The notes below the pieces were generated by a model, which did not search any database, was not told the DNA's origin, and saw only the letters and a list, made by a program, of their open reading frames with translations. Below, piece by piece: positions 15,248 to 17,303 of a stretch of 17,303 nucleotides of DNA (the first letter of the stretch is position 1; each line of letters starts with the position of its first letter). The position numbers and the translations under genes were made by a program. This DNA is from Schleiferiaceae bacterium. Its GTDB lineage: Bacteria; Bacteroidota; Bacteroidia; Flavobacteriales; Schleiferiaceae. The DNA lies in NCBI GenBank assembly GCA_022424815.1, contig JAKMGS010000024.1, positions 1 to 17,303 on the forward strand. Direction: 5' to 3'.

Positions 15248-15736
15248 TTATTTAATCAGGGTAAGCTCTAAATCAATGTCCGCCCAGTAACTGCTGTCCG
15301 CTGGGATTTGCATGAAAGAAGTCCTCCACACTTGTTCTGTGGGTAGGCCGCTCACCATCTCAAAAGAATAGCTTACGCTATCATTGTCTATGACCAAAAC
15401 ACTGTCTGTATTTGTGATCGACCACGCTCCGCTGCTGATTAAGCTCACGGGTACTTGAATGGTGTTCAAGTTCGCCACAAACTCCACGTGTAAATTCCCG
15501 GTATCCGGCATCTCATAAAGGTTGACTTTGCCGTACAATTGGGTGCCTAAACCGCTGAATTGCATTAACGCGCTTGGATTAAGCGGGTTTGGCATTTCGC
15601 CGCTATAGGCTACCTGGTTAACGGTCCATTCGCCCAAAACATCTTGACGCACAAACACCTCGCTTGGTGTAGGCTCGGTATTACATGCCACCAATATTGC
15701 TGTACTCAGTATTGCGATTAAGGATCTTACTTTCAT
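15248..15736 (-). CDS. Lipocalin-like lipoprotein, function unknown
   Basis: The 162-residue product has a lipoprotein signal peptide with lipobox LVAC; Cys18 would be lipidated. The residues after it (NTEPTPSE) are polar with glutamates, which may act as a surface export signal in Bacteroidota, though this is weak. The mature part begins with LGEWTVNQVAY, which resembles the first strand of lipocalin-like domains, and continues as alternating beta strands (LYGKVNLYEM, LHVEFVANL, SVLVIDNDSVSYSFEMV) to the end, LELTLIK. No catalytic motif is seen. It lies 2 nt after the short-chain dehydrogenase and 5 nt before trpS, so it is almost surely co-transcribed with both. The lipocalin-like label rests on strand pattern and the G-E-W motif only. 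Confidence 0.75.
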   Translation of the reverse strand: MKVRSLIAILSTAILVACNTEPTPSEVFVRQDVLGEWTVNQVAYSGEMPNPLNPSALMQFSGLGTQLYGKVNLYEMPDTGNLHVEFVANLNTIQVPVSLISSGAWSITNTDSVLVIDNDSVSYSFEMVSGLPTEQVWRTSFMQIPADSSYWADIDLELTLIK

Positions 15737-15738
15737 GA

Positions 15739-16440
15739 TTATACGTTTGAAGTGCTAAAAATAACTGGGATTTCGGTTTTGGAGACAAATACTTTCAAGA
15801 GCTTTTGCGCAACGAATTGAGGCTGGACCAATTCTCCTTGCTCAAAGGCCTCTACAAAATGTGATTTATCGGCAAAGGCCGTTGACGAAGATTCTCGAAT
15901 AACGGCTTGCATCGGTGTATCTACTTTTCCCGGACGGAAGGCGTGAATACGCACCCCAGGATGCTCTTTGGCGACAACCTCAGCGTATTGATGCACAGCC
16001 GCTTTAGAGGCACAATAAGCCGCCCAGCCTTCAATGGGATAATTCGCTGCACCTGAGCCTGTAAAATACACTTGCTTTTCACCCTCTATCTCCTGCAAGA
16101 ACCGAGCAGTCAAGCGCATCGGTGCCACGACGTTTAGATGCATACAATAGGCCATTTCCTCATGCTCAACCTCCGCAGTCGAAGCGATGGGGCCTATAGT
16201 CCCTGCGTTGTTGATGAGTATGGTTGGACCTGAAGCGGCGGGTAAAAGAGGTATGGCCTCTAAGGCTTTGGGGTCGGTGAGGTCGGCTTGAAAAAATTGT
16301 CCCCGCGCATGACTTTCTATGGCGTCACAAGAACGGCGGCCTACGCCCAAAACCTCATATCCTGCTTCCAAGGACGCCTCCGCTAATGCTTTACCTATAC
16401 CGGAGCTTACACCGGTAATGATCAGGCGCCCACGTAACAT
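15739..16440 (-). CDS. Short-chain dehydrogenase/reductase (SDR), probably NADPH-dependent
   Basis: This is a cytoplasmic oxidoreductase of the classical SDR family, 233 residues. The nucleotide-binding motif is TGVSSGIG (9-16), NNAG is at 77-80, and the catalytic residues are Ser129 (FTGSG), Tyr142 and Lys146 (YCASK). Arg35 and Arg36 after the second strand (GVGRRS) suggest NADP(H) rather than NAD(H). The short length and overall pattern resemble sepiapterin reductase or benzil reductase (YueD-like) members, but the substrate cannot be assigned. It begins 1 nt after the KtrA-like stop and ends 2 nt before the lipoprotein start, placing it within the operon. Confidence 0.92.
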   Translation of the reverse strand: MLRGRLIITGVSSGIGKALAEASLEAGYEVLGVGRRSCDAIESHARGQFFQADLTDPKALEAIPLLPAASGPTILINNAGTIGPIASTAEVEHEEMAYCMHLNVVAPMRLTARFLQEIEGEKQVYFTGSGAANYPIEGWAAYCASKAAVHQYAEVVAKEHPGVRIHAFRPGKVDTPMQAVIRESSSTAFADKSHFVEAFEQGELVQPQFVAQKLLKVFVSKTEIPVIFSTSNV

Positions 16441-16441
16441 C

Positions 16442-17110
16442 TTAAGCGTTAATTTCGATGAATCTATTCACGTCTTTGGTCAAACCAAAAATCATGATGA
16501 TATCGCCGTTGTCGATAATCGTCTCTGGACCAGGAACACCCTTGATATGGTGCTCGCCACCATCCTCTTTTAATAGCGTTACAAGGTTGATGTTGTACTT
16601 TTTTCTAAGCCCAATATCTTGTAGAGTCCTGCCGTGAAGCTTGGAGGGTGCAGTTACCTCAATGATTTCGTGGTCATCCGGTAAATTAACACACATCAAG
16701 ACACCTGGATTAGTAAGCTGCTCTGCAATGTTATTGGCAACCTCTTGCTCTGGGCTTAAAATGTGTTTCAAGCCCATCTTCGTTAGAATTTCTCTCTGTA
16801 CCGGGCCTTGGGCACGTGCAATGATCTGCTTCACTCCTATGGCTTGTAGCTGAAATACACACAGCAGCATTTCTTGAAAACTAGAACCAATGCTCACTAC
16901 GACGGCGTCCATGTCTCCAAGGTTTTGTGCTTCTAACGCGTGCTTACTTGTTGCATCAAGGCTAACAGCAAATGCCACGTCATTGGCAATACTTTGAACC
17001 TTGTCCTCGCTTTCGTCAATAGCCATAACGTCAGCGCCTCTTTCGGCTAACTTTCGGGCAATGGCCGAGCCAAAAACTCCAAGACCTATAACTGCAAACT
17101 TGCTATTCAT
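16442..17110 (-). CDS. TrkA/KtrA-type potassium uptake regulatory subunit
   Basis: This is a cytoplasmic RCK (KTN) protein that binds NAD(H) or ATP and gates a KtrB/TrkH-type potassium channel. The 222-residue length suits a single RCK_N plus RCK_C unit (KtrA-like) rather than the double-length TrkA of enterobacteria. The Rossmann motif is VIGLGVFGSA (7-16) with acidic Asp32 at the end of the second strand. DAVVVSIG and IIARAQG are typical of RCK_N. The RCK_C part covers about residues 140-222 (EVTAPSKLHGRTLQDIG). The channel subunit is not encoded next to it on either side; the gene lies 2 nt after a Cys/Met PLP enzyme and 1 nt before the SDR. It could serve a KtrB encoded elsewhere. Confidence 0.93.
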   Translation of the reverse strand: MNSKFAVIGLGVFGSAIARKLAERGADVMAIDESEDKVQSIANDVAFAVSLDATSKHALEAQNLGDMDAVVVSIGSSFQEMLLCVFQLQAIGVKQIIARAQGPVQREILTKMGLKHILSPEQEVANNIAEQLTNPGVLMCVNLPDDHEIIEVTAPSKLHGRTLQDIGLRKKYNINLVTLLKEDGGEHHIKGVPGPETIIDNGDIIMIFGLTKDVNRFIEINA

Positions 17111-17112
17111 CT

Positions 17113-17303
17113 TTATATATCTAGTGCTTGCGTTAGATCCGCAAGCAAATCTTCTATATGTTCAATTCCTACCGAAAGGCGCACCAAATTATCGGTCACG
17201 CCAACTTTCTCGCGCTCCTCTTTTGGAATAGAGGCATGAGTCATCGACGCCGGGTGTCCAGACAAACTTTCCACCCCACCTAAACTTTCGGCTAGGGTAA
17301 AGA
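17113..17303 (-). CDS. Cys/Met-metabolism PLP enzyme, C-terminal part (cystathionine gamma-synthase/lyase-like)
   Basis: Only the last 63 residues lie in the window. They read LAESLGGVESLSGHPASMTH, then SIPKEEREKVGVTDNLVRLS and VGIEHIEDLLADL, ending TQALDI. This is the conserved C-terminal end of the trans-sulfuration family (cystathionine gamma-synthase, gamma-lyase, beta-lyase, O-acetylhomoserine sulfhydrylase). These PLP enzymes act in methionine and cysteine metabolism. The Arg in LVRLSVGIE binds the substrate carboxylate in the family. Which reaction it catalyses cannot be told from this fragment. The stop is 2 nt before the KtrA-like start, so it is the upstream member of the same operon. 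Confidence 0.9.
   Translation of the reverse strand, partial: FTLAESLGGVESLSGHPASMTHASIPKEEREKVGVTDNLVRLSVGIEHIEDLLADLTQALDI

Noticed and set aside
1..17303. Search for mobile elements, phage genes, toxin-antitoxin pairs or a defence system
   Set aside because: No transposase, integrase, terminal inverted repeats with target duplications, Cas genes or known defence motifs were seen. MORN-like repeats resembling YwqK antitoxins occur here in an exported protein, which does not support a toxin-antitoxin reading.

Overview
The window looks like a chromosomal segment from a member of the Bacteroidota, probably a Flavobacteriales relative (family not determinable from this window). Four things support this. 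Several start regions carry the Bacteroidota promoter form (TTG, a spacer, then TAnnTTTG), and recognisable Shine-Dalgarno sites are scarce. There is a 1048-residue DUF2723 / GT117-type membrane protein, and a YxSQ-repeat 'Septknot'-type secreted protein. The 'ligase-associated' Lhr-like helicase and the tRNA-Gln gene without an encoded CCA also fit. I see no insertion sequence, integrase, prophage gene or CRISPR array.

Layout. Positions 1-948 (minus) hold the N-terminal 316 codons of ribonuclease R. It is divergent from a secreted, probably outer-membrane beta-barrel protein (1018-2124, plus). A three-gene minus-strand cluster follows, read from 6318 down to 2188. It encodes a MORN-like protein with a 22-residue tandem repeat, an S8 subtilisin-like protease, and a 110-residue Septknot-type protein. 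All three have signal peptides, and the first has a good promoter match in front of it. Positions 6319-6708 contain no credible protein gene but do hold several strong hairpins and a terminator-like element, possibly a structured RNA. A tRNA-Gln(TTG) gene with its own promoter and terminator lies at 6709-6779 (minus).

From 6952 to 10098 (plus) is the DUF2723 glycosyltransferase-like membrane protein, which starts with GTG and ends at a perfect 12-bp-stem terminator. A second perfect 12-bp hairpin stands back to back with it, before the end of the opposing operon.

From 17303 down to 10197 (minus) is one long, tightly packed gene string. In order of transcription it encodes a Cys/Met-metabolism PLP enzyme (partial), a KtrA/TrkA-type potassium regulator, a short-chain dehydrogenase, a lipocalin-like lipoprotein, TrpS, a PlsC-type acyltransferase, GatC, an NADPH-dependent FMN reductase and the Lhr-like helicase. 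Gaps are 1-12 nt except for 44 nt between gatC and the FMN reductase. It joins housekeeping translation genes (trpS, gatC) with membrane-lipid, ion, redox and DNA-repair functions. I read it as a co-transcribed string rather than one pathway.

The most unusual parts are the secreted trio, above all the Septknot-type gene, and the unexplained structured intergenic stretch at about 6425-6660. The remaining genes are mainly ordinary core genes. All functional calls come from motif recognition by reading; no database search was run.
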